Part shown: positions 1 to 6,206 of the stretch, one piece after another
Layout of the letters: the number at the start of each line of letters is the position of its first letter
How positions within the stretch are numbered: the stretch's first letter is position 1
Assembly: GCA_021826485.1 (NCBI GenBank)
Contig: JAKAZX010000133.1
Location: 1-9,517, forward strand
Length of the DNA: 9,517 bases
Reading direction: 5' to 3'
DNA from: Pseudomonadota bacterium
Lineage (GTDB): Bacteria; Pseudomonadota; Alphaproteobacteria; Acetobacterales; Acetobacteraceae
Translations under genes and position numbers: made by a program
Notes under the pieces: model-generated
Seen by the model: the letters and a program-made list of their open reading frames with translations, nothing else
What the model was told of the DNA's origin: nothing
Database searches by the model: none

Positions 1-1
1 C

Positions 2-415
2 CTCGACGAGGTCGGGCTGCCGGCGGATTTCGCCCGGCGCACGCCGCGCGGCCTGTCCGGCGGGGAGCGGCAGCGCATTGCGATCGCCCGCGCGCTGGCC
101 TGCCAGCCCGATCTGCTGGTGCTCGACGAACCAACCTCGGCGCTCGACGTGCTGGTGCAGGCGCGCATCCTGCACCTGCTCGCACGCTTGCGGCGGGAGC
201 GCGGGCTGACTTTCGTGTTCATCACCCACGACCTTGCGGTGGTGCGCAGCATCGCCGACCATGTCAGCGTGTTCCGGGAGGGCAGGATCATGGAATCCGG
301 CACGGTCGCGGACGTATTCGCGGCGCCGCGCAGCAGCTACACGCGCGACCTGCTGGCCGCGGTGCCGGTGGTGACGGACAGCGAAGCGGCGCTGCGCCAG
401 GAATGGCAGCGATGA
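2..415 (+). CDS. Peptide-type ABC transporter ATP-binding protein, C-terminal part
   Basis: This is the 3' part of an ABC importer ATPase, the cytoplasmic subunit that powers uptake of dipeptides, oligopeptides or related solutes; the 5' part lies before the window. Reading from base 2, 137 codons are visible. They include the ABC signature LSGGERQR (visible residues 18-25), Walker B LLVLDEP, the D-loop SALD and the switch histidine in ITHD. The Walker A motif is off the window. The tail with SSYTRDLLAAVP is typical of the oligopeptide/dipeptide subfamily (Opp/Dpp, with the short oligo_HPY-like end). The gene could be a single ATPase or the second half of a fused double ATPase; this cannot be decided here. 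Its TGA overlaps the ATG of the downstream amidohydrolase, so the two are probably co-translated. Substrate is unknown. Confidence 0.93.
   Translation, partial: LDEVGLPADFARRTPRGLSGGERQRIAIARALACQPDLLVLDEPTSALDVLVQARILHLLARLRRERGLTFVFITHDLAVVRSIADHVSVFREGRIMESGTVADVFAAPRSSYTRDLLAAVPVVTDSEAALRQEWQR
399..403 (+). promoter_or_regulatory. Ribosome binding site deciding the amidohydrolase start
   Basis: AGGAA lies inside the end of the ATPase gene, 8 bases before the ATG at 412. An in-frame ATG at 403 would touch this motif with no spacer, so 412 is the better start. That start gives an ATGA overlap with the stop codon at 413-415, a common sign of translational coupling. Confidence 0.6.
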
Positions 416-1902
416 CCGCGCGGCCGCTGGTGATCCGGGGCGGCCTGGTGCTGGACGGCGCCGGCTTCTTCGGCGCCGCCGATATCCTCATCATCGACGG
501 CAGCATCCGCGCGGTCGGGCCGCCCGGCCTGCCGGCGCCGGACGAGGCCGAGACCGTGGATGCCGCGCGGCGGCTGATCCATCCCGGGCTGGTCAACGCG
601 CACACGCACGGTCACGGCAATCTCGCCCGTTCGCTGGGCGATCGCTGGACGCTCGAACTGCTGCTGGCGGCCGGGCCGTGGCTGTCGGGCTACGACCGCG
701 CCGAGCAGAAGCGGCTGAGTGCCACCATCGGCGCGGCGGAAATGGTGCTGAAGGGGTGCACCGCCTGCTATGACCTGTTCGTGGAACTGCCCGGCCCGAC
801 CGAGGACGGCATCGCCGCGGTGGCCGAGGCCTATGACGCGGTCGGCATGCGGGCGGTGATCGCGCCGATGGTCGCCGACCTGACGCTGTACGAGGCGATC
901 CCCGAGCTGCTCGCCGCCCTGCCAACGGAGCTGGGGCAGAGCGTCGGCGGCCAGCGCATGCCGGCATGGCAGGACACGGTGGCGCGGCTGCGCGCCATCC
1001 TGCGGTCCTGGCGGTTCGACACGGCGCGGCTGCGCCCGGCGGTTGCGCCGACCATCCCGCTGCATTGCCGCGACCCGTTCCTGCGCGCCTGCCGCGACCT
1101 GGCGGAGGAATTCGGGGTCGGCCTGCACAGCCATGTCGCCGAATCGAAAATCCAGGCGGTGGTCGGCCGGCGCCGCTACGGCCGTTCGCTGGTCGCGCAT
1201 CTGGAGGCGCTGGGGCTGCTCGGCCCGCGCTTCACGGCGGCGCACGGCGTCTGGCTGGACACGGAGGATATGCGCCGCCTTGCCGCCCACGGCGCCTCGG
1301 TCGCGCACAATCCGGCCAGCAACATGCGGCTCGGCAGCGGCATCGCCGACATGTCCGGCATGCTGGCGGCCGGGGTGAATGTCGGCCTGGGCACCGATGC
1401 GGCGACCTGTTCGGACAATCTGAACATGTATGTCGGGATGCAGTTCGCCGCCGCCTCCTCCCACGCGCACGGGGCCGACATAAGGCGCTGGGTGACGTCC
1501 GCCCAGGTGTTCGCCGCCGCCACCACCGGCAGCGCGCAGGCCCTCGGCTTCGCCGGGATCGGCCGGGTACAGCCCGGTTACGCGGCCGATCTGGTGTTCC
1601 TCGACCTCGACGCCCCGACGCTGATCCCGCTCACGGATCCGGTGAACCAACTGGTGCTGGGGGAGGATGGAACCAGCGTGGAGGCAGTGATGATCGGCGG
1701 GCGGTTCGTGGTGCGGCAGCGCCGGCTGCTGACCGTGGACCTGCCGGCGCTGGCCTCCCGGGCGGCGGCGGTGCGCGCGGAGCTGGATGCGCGCGGCGCG
1801 GCGAAGCGGCAGACCTTCGAATGCGTCGCCCCGGTGCTGGCCGATTTCTGCCCCGCGCTCGCCGCCACCCCCTGGCCCGTCAACCGCTGGTGCGGCTGCT
1901 GA
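412..1902 (+). CDS. Amidohydrolase, ATZ/TRZ-like deaminase/chlorohydrolase family
   Basis: This is a 496-residue cytosolic metal-dependent hydrolase of the amidohydrolase superfamily, in the group with atrazine/melamine hydrolases, cytosine deaminase, guanine deaminase and S-adenosylhomocysteine deaminase. The expected metal and catalytic residues are present: H64 and H66 in PGLVNAHTHGHGNL, H241 and E244 in HSHVAES, H278 in AAHGVWLD, and D329 in GLGTDAATCSDN. VAHNPASNMRLGSG (about 298-310) is also characteristic. The N- and C-terminal stretches form the small beta-sandwich domain. Length is slightly above the usual 430-470 residues. The likely reaction is hydrolytic deamination or dechlorination of a heterocyclic or nitrogenous compound, but the sequence does not identify the substrate. 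Coupling to a peptide-type ABC transporter suggests the substrate may be imported by it (inference). The start at 412 is preferred over 403 because of ribosome-site spacing. Confidence 0.9.
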   Translation: MTARPLVIRGGLVLDGAGFFGAADILIIDGSIRAVGPPGLPAPDEAETVDAARRLIHPGLVNAHTHGHGNLARSLGDRWTLELLLAAGPWLSGYDRAEQKRLSATIGAAEMVLKGCTACYDLFVELPGPTEDGIAAVAEAYDAVGMRAVIAPMVADLTLYEAIPELLAALPTELGQSVGGQRMPAWQDTVARLRAILRSWRFDTARLRPAVAPTIPLHCRDPFLRACRDLAEEFGVGLHSHVAESKIQAVVGRRRYGRSLVAHLEALGLLGPRFTAAHGVWLDTEDMRRLAAHGASVAHNPASNMRLGSGIADMSGMLAAGVNVGLGTDAATCSDNLNMYVGMQFAAASSHAHGADIRRWVTSAQVFAAATTGSAQALGFAGIGRVQPGYAADLVFLDLDAPTLIPLTDPVNQLVLGEDGTSVEAVMIGGRFVVRQRRLLTVDLPALASRAAAVRAELDARGAAKRQTFECVAPVLADFCPALAATPWPVNRWCGC

Positions 1903-1946
1903 GCGCGGCTTCACGCCCGGCGGGCGGCGTGGCAGGCTGCCGCGTC

Positions 1947-2690
1947 ATGGCAAAACGGCAGGATGCCGCGCAGCAGATCGGCCTGCTCGATATCCCCGCC
2001 GGGCCGGCGCGCACGCCGACCGGCGCGGACGGGCATCGCGAGCGGCTGCGCACCCGCCTGCTGACCGCTGGCCCCGATGCGCTCGCCGACCATGAGCTGC
2101 TGGAGGCGCTGCTGTTTCTCGCGGTGCTGCGGCGCGACACCAAGCCGATTGCGCGGGAGCTGATCGCCCGGTTCGGCAGTTTCGCCGCGGTGATCGCCGC
2201 CCCGCCGGCTGAGCTCGCCACGGTCGCCGATGTCGGTCCCTCGGTGGTCGCCGCGATCAAGACGGTCCAGGCCGCCGCCCTGCGCCTCGCGCGGGCGGAG
2301 GTGAAGTCGCACCAGCCGGTGCTGAACAACTGGGACCGGCTGATGGACTATCTGAATGCGGTCATGGCGCGCGAGCGCGTCGAGCAGTTCCGCGTCCTGT
2401 TCCTCGACACCCGGAACCGCCTGCTGGCCGACGAGGCGCAGAGCCGCGGCACGGTCAACCACACGCCGGTCTATCCCCGCGAAGTGGTAAAGCGGGCGCT
2501 GGAGCTGAATGCGACCGCGCTGATCCTGGTCCACAACCACCCGAGCGGCGATCCCACGCCCTCCTCCGAGGACGTGGCGATGACGCGGGAGATCCGCGAC
2601 GCCGCCCGCGCCCTCTCGGTGGTGCTGCACGACCACGTCATCGTCGGTAACGGGCGCTGGCTCAGTTTCCGGCGCGAAGGGCTGCTGTAG
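1947..2690 (+). CDS. radC: RadC family JAMM-motif protein
   Basis: This 247-residue protein belongs to the RadC (UPF0758) family. The name comes from an old E. coli DNA-repair phenotype that is now doubted, and the molecular role is unsettled. The N-terminal half carries a helix-hairpin-helix-like region (FGSFAAVIAAPPAEL then VADVGPSVVAAIK, about 76-105), a fold often used to contact DNA. The C-terminal half is a JAB1/MPN-like domain with a complete metal-binding motif in HNHPSGDPTPSSED (H196, H198, D209), preceded by the family-typical VYPREVVKRAL. Length matches alphaproteobacterial homologues. The ATG at 1947 is used; its Shine-Dalgarno is weak, and an in-frame GTG at 1929 is an alternative adding six residues. 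It lies 44 bases after the amidohydrolase and may be transcribed with it, though the functions look unrelated. Its TAG stop directly abuts the stop of the convergent TerC gene. Confidence 0.95.
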   Translation: MAKRQDAAQQIGLLDIPAGPARTPTGADGHRERLRTRLLTAGPDALADHELLEALLFLAVLRRDTKPIARELIARFGSFAAVIAAPPAELATVADVGPSVVAAIKTVQAAALRLARAEVKSHQPVLNNWDRLMDYLNAVMARERVEQFRVLFLDTRNRLLADEAQSRGTVNHTPVYPREVVKRALELNATALILVHNHPSGDPTPSSEDVAMTREIRDAARALSVVLHDHVIVGNGRWLSFRREGLL

Positions 2691-3242
2691 CTATCCCGCC
2701 AGCACGTGCCCGGCGACCTCATGCCCGCCCACCCAGATCAACCGCAGCGCCACCCCGAGCACGATCAGCAGGCCGAGCCAGGCGAGCCAGCGCAGGCGTG
2801 TCAGCAGCCGGGCGACCAGATCGGCGGCGACGCCCATCAGCACGACCGACAGGCCGAGGCCGGCGACCAGCACCCAATAATGCCCCGCGGCGGCGCCGGC
2901 GACGGCGAGCACGTTGTCCAGGCTCATCGACACGTCGGCCAGCACGATCTGGACCATCGCCGCCCGCAGCGTCTTCGGCACCGCGCCGGCATGGGGATGG
3001 GACGGGCCGCGCAGCTCGCGGTACATGCGCCAGGCCACCCACAGCAGCAGCAGCCCACCGGCCAGCAGCAGCCCGACGATTTCCAGCAGCCGCAGCGCGA
3101 CCGCGCCCAGGGCGATGCGCAGCACCGCGGCGGCCCCGATGCCGACCAGGATGGCCAGCCGGCGCTGCCGGTCCGGCAGGCCTGCCACCGCCATGCCGAC
3201 CACGACCGCATTGTCGCCGGCCAGCGTCAGGTCGATCAGCAC
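2691..3242 (-). CDS. TerC family integral membrane protein (YjbE-like), likely metal ion export
   Basis: This inner-membrane protein of the TerC superfamily resembles the short YjbE branch. Family members are linked to tellurite resistance and, better supported, to export of manganese or other metals. Both signature acidic motifs in membrane helices are present: DLTLAGDNAVVVG (4-16) and LADVSMSLDNVLAV (101-114; D103, D109, N110). Further hydrophobic helices cover about 28-53, 54-73, 121-147 and 152-172, with a cytoplasmic-type basic/His loop near 74-95. The coordinates use the GTG at 3242, the only ATG/GTG/TTG start available in frame before the motifs, but this start is probably too late because it removes the beginning of helix 1. 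In-frame codons upstream (positions 3243-3275) read LLHELAALLQV, which matches how this family normally begins, and a strong GAGGAG lies just before them. A CTG start at 3275 or 3272 would give about 193-194 residues. It is the last gene of the map cluster. Confidence 0.88.
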   Translation of the reverse strand: MLIDLTLAGDNAVVVGMAVAGLPDRQRRLAILVGIGAAAVLRIALGAVALRLLEIVGLLLAGGLLLLWVAWRMYRELRGPSHPHAGAVPKTLRAAMVQIVLADVSMSLDNVLAVAGAAAGHYWVLVAGLGLSVVLMGVAADLVARLLTRLRWLAWLGLLIVLGVALRLIWVGGHEVAGHVLAG

Positions 3243-3284
3243 AACCTGCAGCAGGGCGGCCAGTTCATGCAGCAGCGGCGGTCA

Positions 3285-3290
3285 CTCCTC
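3285..3290 (-). promoter_or_regulatory. Strong Shine-Dalgarno before a non-standard TerC start
   Basis: Read on the minus strand, GAGGAG (3290-3285) sits 9 bases before an in-frame CTG at 3275-3273, followed by a second CTG. The only stop upstream in that frame is the TGA at 3284-3282. This is the best ribosome site near the gene. No comparable site lies at good spacing before the GTG at 3242. It supports initiation at CTG and a longer N-terminus. Confidence 0.5.
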
Positions 3291-3310
3291 GGCGGGCGGC
3301 GTCCGCGGCG

Positions 3311-3715
3311 TCAGTCGGCGGCCATGTAGGGCGCCAGCGCGGCCCGCCACTCATCGCGGAACGGAACCGCGCGCCGCGTCGTGGTGTCGATCACCGCCAG
3401 CACCGTCAGGGCACGTCCGGTCAGCACGTCGCCCTGCCACAGCCGCTGGCGGAAATCGAAGGACTTGGTGCCGATGCGGGCGACCTCGGTCTCGATGCGG
3501 ATTTCGCCCGGCCAGTTCATCTCGCGCAGGAAGTCCAGCTCCAGGCGGGCGATCACCACCACGTGCCCCTCGGCGGGCGCCAGCAGGCCGGTGGCGCGCG
3601 CCAGTTCGGAGCGGCCGGCCTCGCACATCACGGCATAGACGGCGTTGTTGACGTGGCCGATCGCATCGGTGTCGCAGTAGCGCAGCACCTGCGTCGTGAC
3701 GAAGGGGGCCGGCAC
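3311..3715 (-). CDS. Acyl-CoA thioesterase, 4HBT/YbgC-FadM-like hotdog fold
   Basis: This 134-residue single-domain hotdog protein probably hydrolyses an acyl-CoA thioester in the cytosol. The family signature RYCDTDAIGHVNNAVY (12-27) is intact; D17 aligns with the catalytic aspartate of 4-hydroxybenzoyl-CoA thioesterase and YbgC-type enzymes. The segment VVIARLELDFLREMNWPGEIRIE (positions about 52-74) is the usual central strand region. Length is typical (130-150). The start is a GTG only 6 bases after the map stop codon, with a weak ribosome site, so translation is probably coupled to map. The TerC gene follows downstream after a gap of about 35-70 bases depending on its start. Acyl chain preference cannot be read from the sequence. 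Confidence 0.9.
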   Translation of the reverse strand: MPAPFVTTQVLRYCDTDAIGHVNNAVYAVMCEAGRSELARATGLLAPAEGHVVVIARLELDFLREMNWPGEIRIETEVARIGTKSFDFRQRLWQGDVLTGRALTVLAVIDTTTRRAVPFRDEWRAALAPYMAAD

Positions 3716-3721
3716 GTCCGC

Positions 3722-4525
3722 TCAGCCGGCCGGGGACGGCTTGTCCAGGCCGGCGGGGGAGTAGGTGAACACCTCCACCCCGTCCGCGGTGACGCCGACC
3801 ATGTGTTCGAACTGCGACGACAGGCTGCGGTCGCGGGTGACGGCGGTCCAGCCGTCGTCCAGCACCTTCACCTCCGGCCGGCCGGCATTCACCATCGGCT
3901 CGATGGTGAAGAACATGCCGGGGCGCAGCACCGGCCCGTCGCCCGGGCGGCCGAAATGCAGCACGTTGGGCGCCTCGTGGAAGCGCCGCCCGATGCCGTG
4001 GCCGCAGAAATCGCGCACCACGCTGAACCGGTGCGCCTCCACATAAGTCTGGATGGCGTGGCCGACATCGCCCAGCGTCGCGCCGGGGCGGACGGCGCGC
4101 ACGCCGCGCATCAGCGCCTCGTGCGTCACCTCGATCAGGTTGCGCGCCCGGGTGGAGGGGGTGCCGGCGCAGAACATCCGGCTGGTGTCCCCGTGCCAGC
4201 CGTCCAGCACCACCGTCACGTCGATGTTCAGGATGTCCCCCGGCTCCAGCCGCCGGTCGCCCGGAATGCCGTGGCAGACCACGTGGTTGATCGAGGTGCA
4301 GATGGATTTCGGGAAGCCGCGGTAGTTCAGCGTCGCCGGGATCGCGCCGTGGTCGATCATGAAGTCGTGGCACAGCCGGTCGAGTGCAGCGGTACTGACG
4401 CCGGGGCGGACATGGGGCGCGATCATGTCCAGCGTTTCGGCGGCCAGCCGGCCGGCCGCCCGCATGCCGGCGAAATCCTCCATCGTGTGGATCGTGATGC
4501 GCCTTGCGTCGCTGCCGCCGTCCAT
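3722..4525 (-). CDS. map: Type I methionine aminopeptidase
   Basis: This 267-residue enzyme removes the initiator methionine from nascent proteins. All five dinuclear metal ligands are visible: D102 (NIDVTV), D113 (GDTSRMF), H176 (CGHGIG), E209 (TIEPM) and E240 (FEHMV). H85 in the HGIP motif and H183 in RFHEAPNV are the conserved substrate-side histidines. Length is normal for a type I bacterial enzyme, with a short C-terminal extension. The ATG at 4525 has GGAG (4536-4533) 7 bases upstream. It is the first gene of a minus-strand cluster with the thioesterase and TerC genes. I see no clear promoter in the 121 bases separating it from the carboxypeptidase gene upstream, so read-through from that gene is possible. 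The gene is very likely essential. Confidence 0.97.
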   Translation of the reverse strand: MDGGSDARRITIHTMEDFAGMRAAGRLAAETLDMIAPHVRPGVSTAALDRLCHDFMIDHGAIPATLNYRGFPKSICTSINHVVCHGIPGDRRLEPGDILNIDVTVVLDGWHGDTSRMFCAGTPSTRARNLIEVTHEALMRGVRAVRPGATLGDVGHAIQTYVEAHRFSVVRDFCGHGIGRRFHEAPNVLHFGRPGDGPVLRPGMFFTIEPMVNAGRPEVKVLDDGWTAVTRDRSLSSQFEHMVGVTADGVEVFTYSPAGLDKPSPAG

Positions 4526-4646
4526 CCAACCGCTCCGTCGCTGCGGCGCCGCCCGAGCCTGCCGGCCCGGACCCGCCCGGTCGCCGCCAACATGCGCAAG
4601 CGACCCGCGCCGCGCAAGGCCGCCGGCCGCGCGACGCGGCGAGGGG

Positions 4647-5879
4647 TCAGCGGCTGGCCAGTTCCCCGGCCTCGATGTGCTGCACCGAACAGGCGTAGTG
4701 GTGGCGCAACAATGCGGCGCAGAATCCCCGCGCCTCGGTCTGGCTCACGCCGCTCAGCACCGCATGAAACTGCGGATGGCGGTGGGTGCCGGCCATCTCG
4801 ATCCGCACCTCCCCGTCCTCGCCGCGGCGGCCGAGCGCGGCGGCGGCATGGGCGGCTGCTTCGCTGGCGAAGCCGCCGGTTTGCGCCATCCAGCCATGAT
4901 GCAGCCGCGCATGCGTCGCGGCGGCCTGGATCGCCGTCCCATCCAGCGTCGCCGCCTGGGCGCTGGCGACCAGCAGGCTGCCGCCGTGGCCGTCATGGCC
5001 GTGGCCGACCGGCACGCCCATCTCGGCGAATCCCTGGTCGAGCAGCGCTGCCATGTGCAGGTCGCGCTCGCCCGGCCGGGCCGCGCCCAGCACCACGCCG
5101 ATCAGCCGCACCTCCCCGCGCACCGCCGAGGTGACGAGGTTGAAGCCGGCCGCCTCGATATAGCCGGTCTTGATCCCGTCCGCGCCCGGATAGCTCTGCA
5201 GCAGGTGGTCGTGGTTCAGGATGGTCCGGCCGTGGAAGACGAAGGAGGGGGTGGAGAAATAGTGGTATTCGTCGGGGAAGTCCTGGACCAGATGGCGGGC
5301 CAGCATGGCCAGGTCCCGCGCCGTCGTCGTCTGCTCGGCATTCGGCAGGCCGGAGGCGTTGCGGAACGTCGTGCGCGTCATGCCCAGGGCGCGGGCGCGC
5401 AGAGTCATCATCTGGGCGAACCGCGACTCATCCCCGCCCAGCAATTCGCCGAGCGCCGCTGCCGCATCATTGGCGGACTTGGTGACGAGGCCGAGGATCG
5501 CCTGTTCCAGCGTCAGCCGGGTGGCCGGCGTGAGCCCGAGCTTGGAAGGCGCCATCGAGGCCGCGTGCGGCGAGACCGGCACCGGGCTGTCGAGCGACAG
5601 CCGGCGGTCCCGCAGCGCCTCGAACACCATATAGAGGGTCATCATCTTGGTCAGGCTGGCCGGGTAGCGCGGCTCGTCGGCGTTGACGGCGCTCAACACG
5701 TTGCCGGTGGCGGCGTCGATGACGATGGAGCTGTAGCGCTCGGAGCCGATCTGCGCATGGGCCGGGCGGCCCGCCACGGCGAGGGCCATAAAGCAGATCG
5801 CCACGAACGCCGCACCTTGCCCGACGACATGCGCCAGACGCATCACGCCTGCGCGAATTCGAGCGCGCAACGCTTCCAT
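4647..5879 (-). CDS. D-alanyl-D-alanine carboxypeptidase (S11 family) with C-terminal SPOR-like domain
   Basis: This 410-residue penicillin-binding protein trims the terminal D-alanine from peptidoglycan stem peptides in the periplasm. A signal peptide covers about 1-42: basic start, hydrophobic core AFVAICFMALAVA, and cleavage after AHA. The three active-site motifs are SLTK (75-78, nucleophile S75), SAN (135-137) and KTG (237-239), in the order and spacing of the S11/PBP5-6 family. The last part (about 329-402) starts with WMAQTGGFASEAAAHAA, which resembles the WxVQxGxF opening of SPOR domains that bind denuded glycan at division sites. This carboxypeptidase-SPOR architecture is known in alphaproteobacteria. 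The ATG at 5879 has AAGG (5890-5887) 7 bases upstream; the methionine at codon 13 is a less likely alternative. The gene is transcribed divergently from the phasin gene. Confidence 0.95.
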   Translation of the reverse strand: MEALRARIRAGVMRLAHVVGQGAAFVAICFMALAVAGRPAHAQIGSERYSSIVIDAATGNVLSAVNADEPRYPASLTKMMTLYMVFEALRDRRLSLDSPVPVSPHAASMAPSKLGLTPATRLTLEQAILGLVTKSANDAAAALGELLGGDESRFAQMMTLRARALGMTRTTFRNASGLPNAEQTTTARDLAMLARHLVQDFPDEYHYFSTPSFVFHGRTILNHDHLLQSYPGADGIKTGYIEAAGFNLVTSAVRGEVRLIGVVLGAARPGERDLHMAALLDQGFAEMGVPVGHGHDGHGGSLLVASAQAATLDGTAIQAAATHARLHHGWMAQTGGFASEAAAHAAAALGRRGEDGEVRIEMAGTHRHPQFHAVLSGVSQTEARGFCAALLRHHYACSVQHIEAGELASR

Positions 5880-5910
5880 TGCCGAACCTTCCCGCCAACT
5901 GCCGTGCTGC

Positions 5911-5940
5911 TTCTTAGCCGGCGCGACTCGTGGCTGTCCA
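5911..5940 (-). promoter_or_regulatory. Candidate promoter for the carboxypeptidase gene
   Basis: On the minus strand, TGGACA (5940-5935) and TAAGAA (5916-5911) are separated by 18 bases. The first differs from the sigma70 -35 consensus at one base; the second is a weak -10 match (3 of 6). Transcription would start about 25 bases before the ATG, leaving room for the AAGG ribosome site. The call rests on position and partial consensus only. Confidence 0.3.
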
Positions 5941-6051
5941 GCAGGAAGCGCCGAAAAACCGACGTGGTTGAACGGCTTACTGGCCGGTCCTACAGCGCGA
6001 AACCATTCCCGCCACGCAGCGGTCCGGCGATGTCTGTCCTGCGTTCAGCCA

Positions 6052-6066
6052 TTTTGCACTGCACAA
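6052..6066. promoter_or_regulatory. Upstream operator-like palindrome (TGCACTGCA)
   Basis: TTTTGCACTGCACAA contains the 9-base palindrome TGCACTGCA (6055-6063). It lies just before the -35 box of the phasin promoter and is mirrored by a second copy over the likely transcription start. Related GCA/TGC-rich palindromes (CTGC-N3-4-GCAG) are described for PhaR, the repressor of phasin and polyhydroxyalkanoate genes in alphaproteobacteria. Assignment to PhaR is inference. Confidence 0.5.
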
Positions 6067-6074
6067 AGTCGTGC

Positions 6075-6103
6075 TTGACCCGATACGGGACCCTCCCTAT
6101 GTT
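6075..6103 (+). promoter_or_regulatory. Sigma70-type promoter of the phasin gene
   Basis: TTGACC (6075-6080) and TATGTT (6098-6103) are separated by exactly 17 bases, a near-consensus housekeeping promoter. Transcription should begin near 6110, giving a leader of about 96 bases. The promoter is bracketed by two TGCA palindromes, so it is probably repressed when they are occupied. This is the clearest promoter in the window. Confidence 0.7.
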
Positions 6104-6108
6104 CGCCG

Positions 6109-6126
6109 TTGTGCAGTGCAGCAAAA
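6109..6126. promoter_or_regulatory. Downstream operator-like palindrome over the transcription start (TGCAGTGCA)
   Basis: TTGTGCAGTGCAGCAAAA is the near-exact reverse complement of the 6052-6066 element: 12 bases match exactly, followed by a two-base insertion before AAAA. The core TGCAGTGCA (6112-6120) overlaps the predicted transcription start, a position where a bound protein would block RNA polymerase. Read on the minus strand it gives CTGC-ACT-GCAC, one base off the CTGC-N3-GCAG pattern reported for PhaR. Confidence 0.5.
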
Positions 6127-6206
6127 GCGTTCGGTGGCGTGCACGGGTGAGCCGGTCCGATGTCGCCCGAACCCGTCGGGGAACGCAACCAAGAAGGAAG
6201 TGAGCG

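Larger units (their letters stand above)
5880..6206. other. Divergent intergenic control region, no gene
   Basis: These 327 bases separate the divergently transcribed carboxypeptidase and phasin genes. The left part holds the weak candidate promoter of the carboxypeptidase. Positions 6052-6126 hold the phasin promoter and two palindromic TGCA elements. From about 6110 to 6206 lies the phasin leader, ending in a strong ribosome site, AAGGAAG (6194-6200). Frames open here are continuations of shadow frames from the flanking genes. No small RNA could be recognised. Confidence 0.6.

Noticed and set aside
337..1914. A long open frame (525 codons) on the minus strand opposite the amidohydrolase.
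   Set aside because: The sense strand carries every amidohydrolase motif, and the antisense product is low-complexity Arg/Gly/Ala sequence with no ribosome site.
966..1946. Upstream extension of the radC frame, open back to position 966 inside the amidohydrolase gene.
   Set aside because: The extra sequence is Arg/Ala/Gly-rich shadow coding. RadC homologues begin near the ATG at 1947, and the resulting 247 residues match family length.
4526..4646. GC-rich direct and inverted GCGCGGC repeats between the carboxypeptidase and map genes, considered as a terminator or promoter.
   Set aside because: No clean stem with a T-run and no -35/-10 pair; the pattern fits general GC richness.
6143..6176. 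ACGGGT/ACCCGT pair in the phasin leader, considered as a riboswitch or leader hairpin.
   Set aside because: Only 6 bp with a 22-base loop, and no match to a riboswitch I recognise; easily due to chance.
2798..6203. Very long plus-strand open frames opposite the TerC, thioesterase, map and carboxypeptidase genes.
   Set aside because: The minus strand encodes four recognisable proteins with intact catalytic residues. The plus-strand products are repetitive Arg/Pro/Ala sequences.
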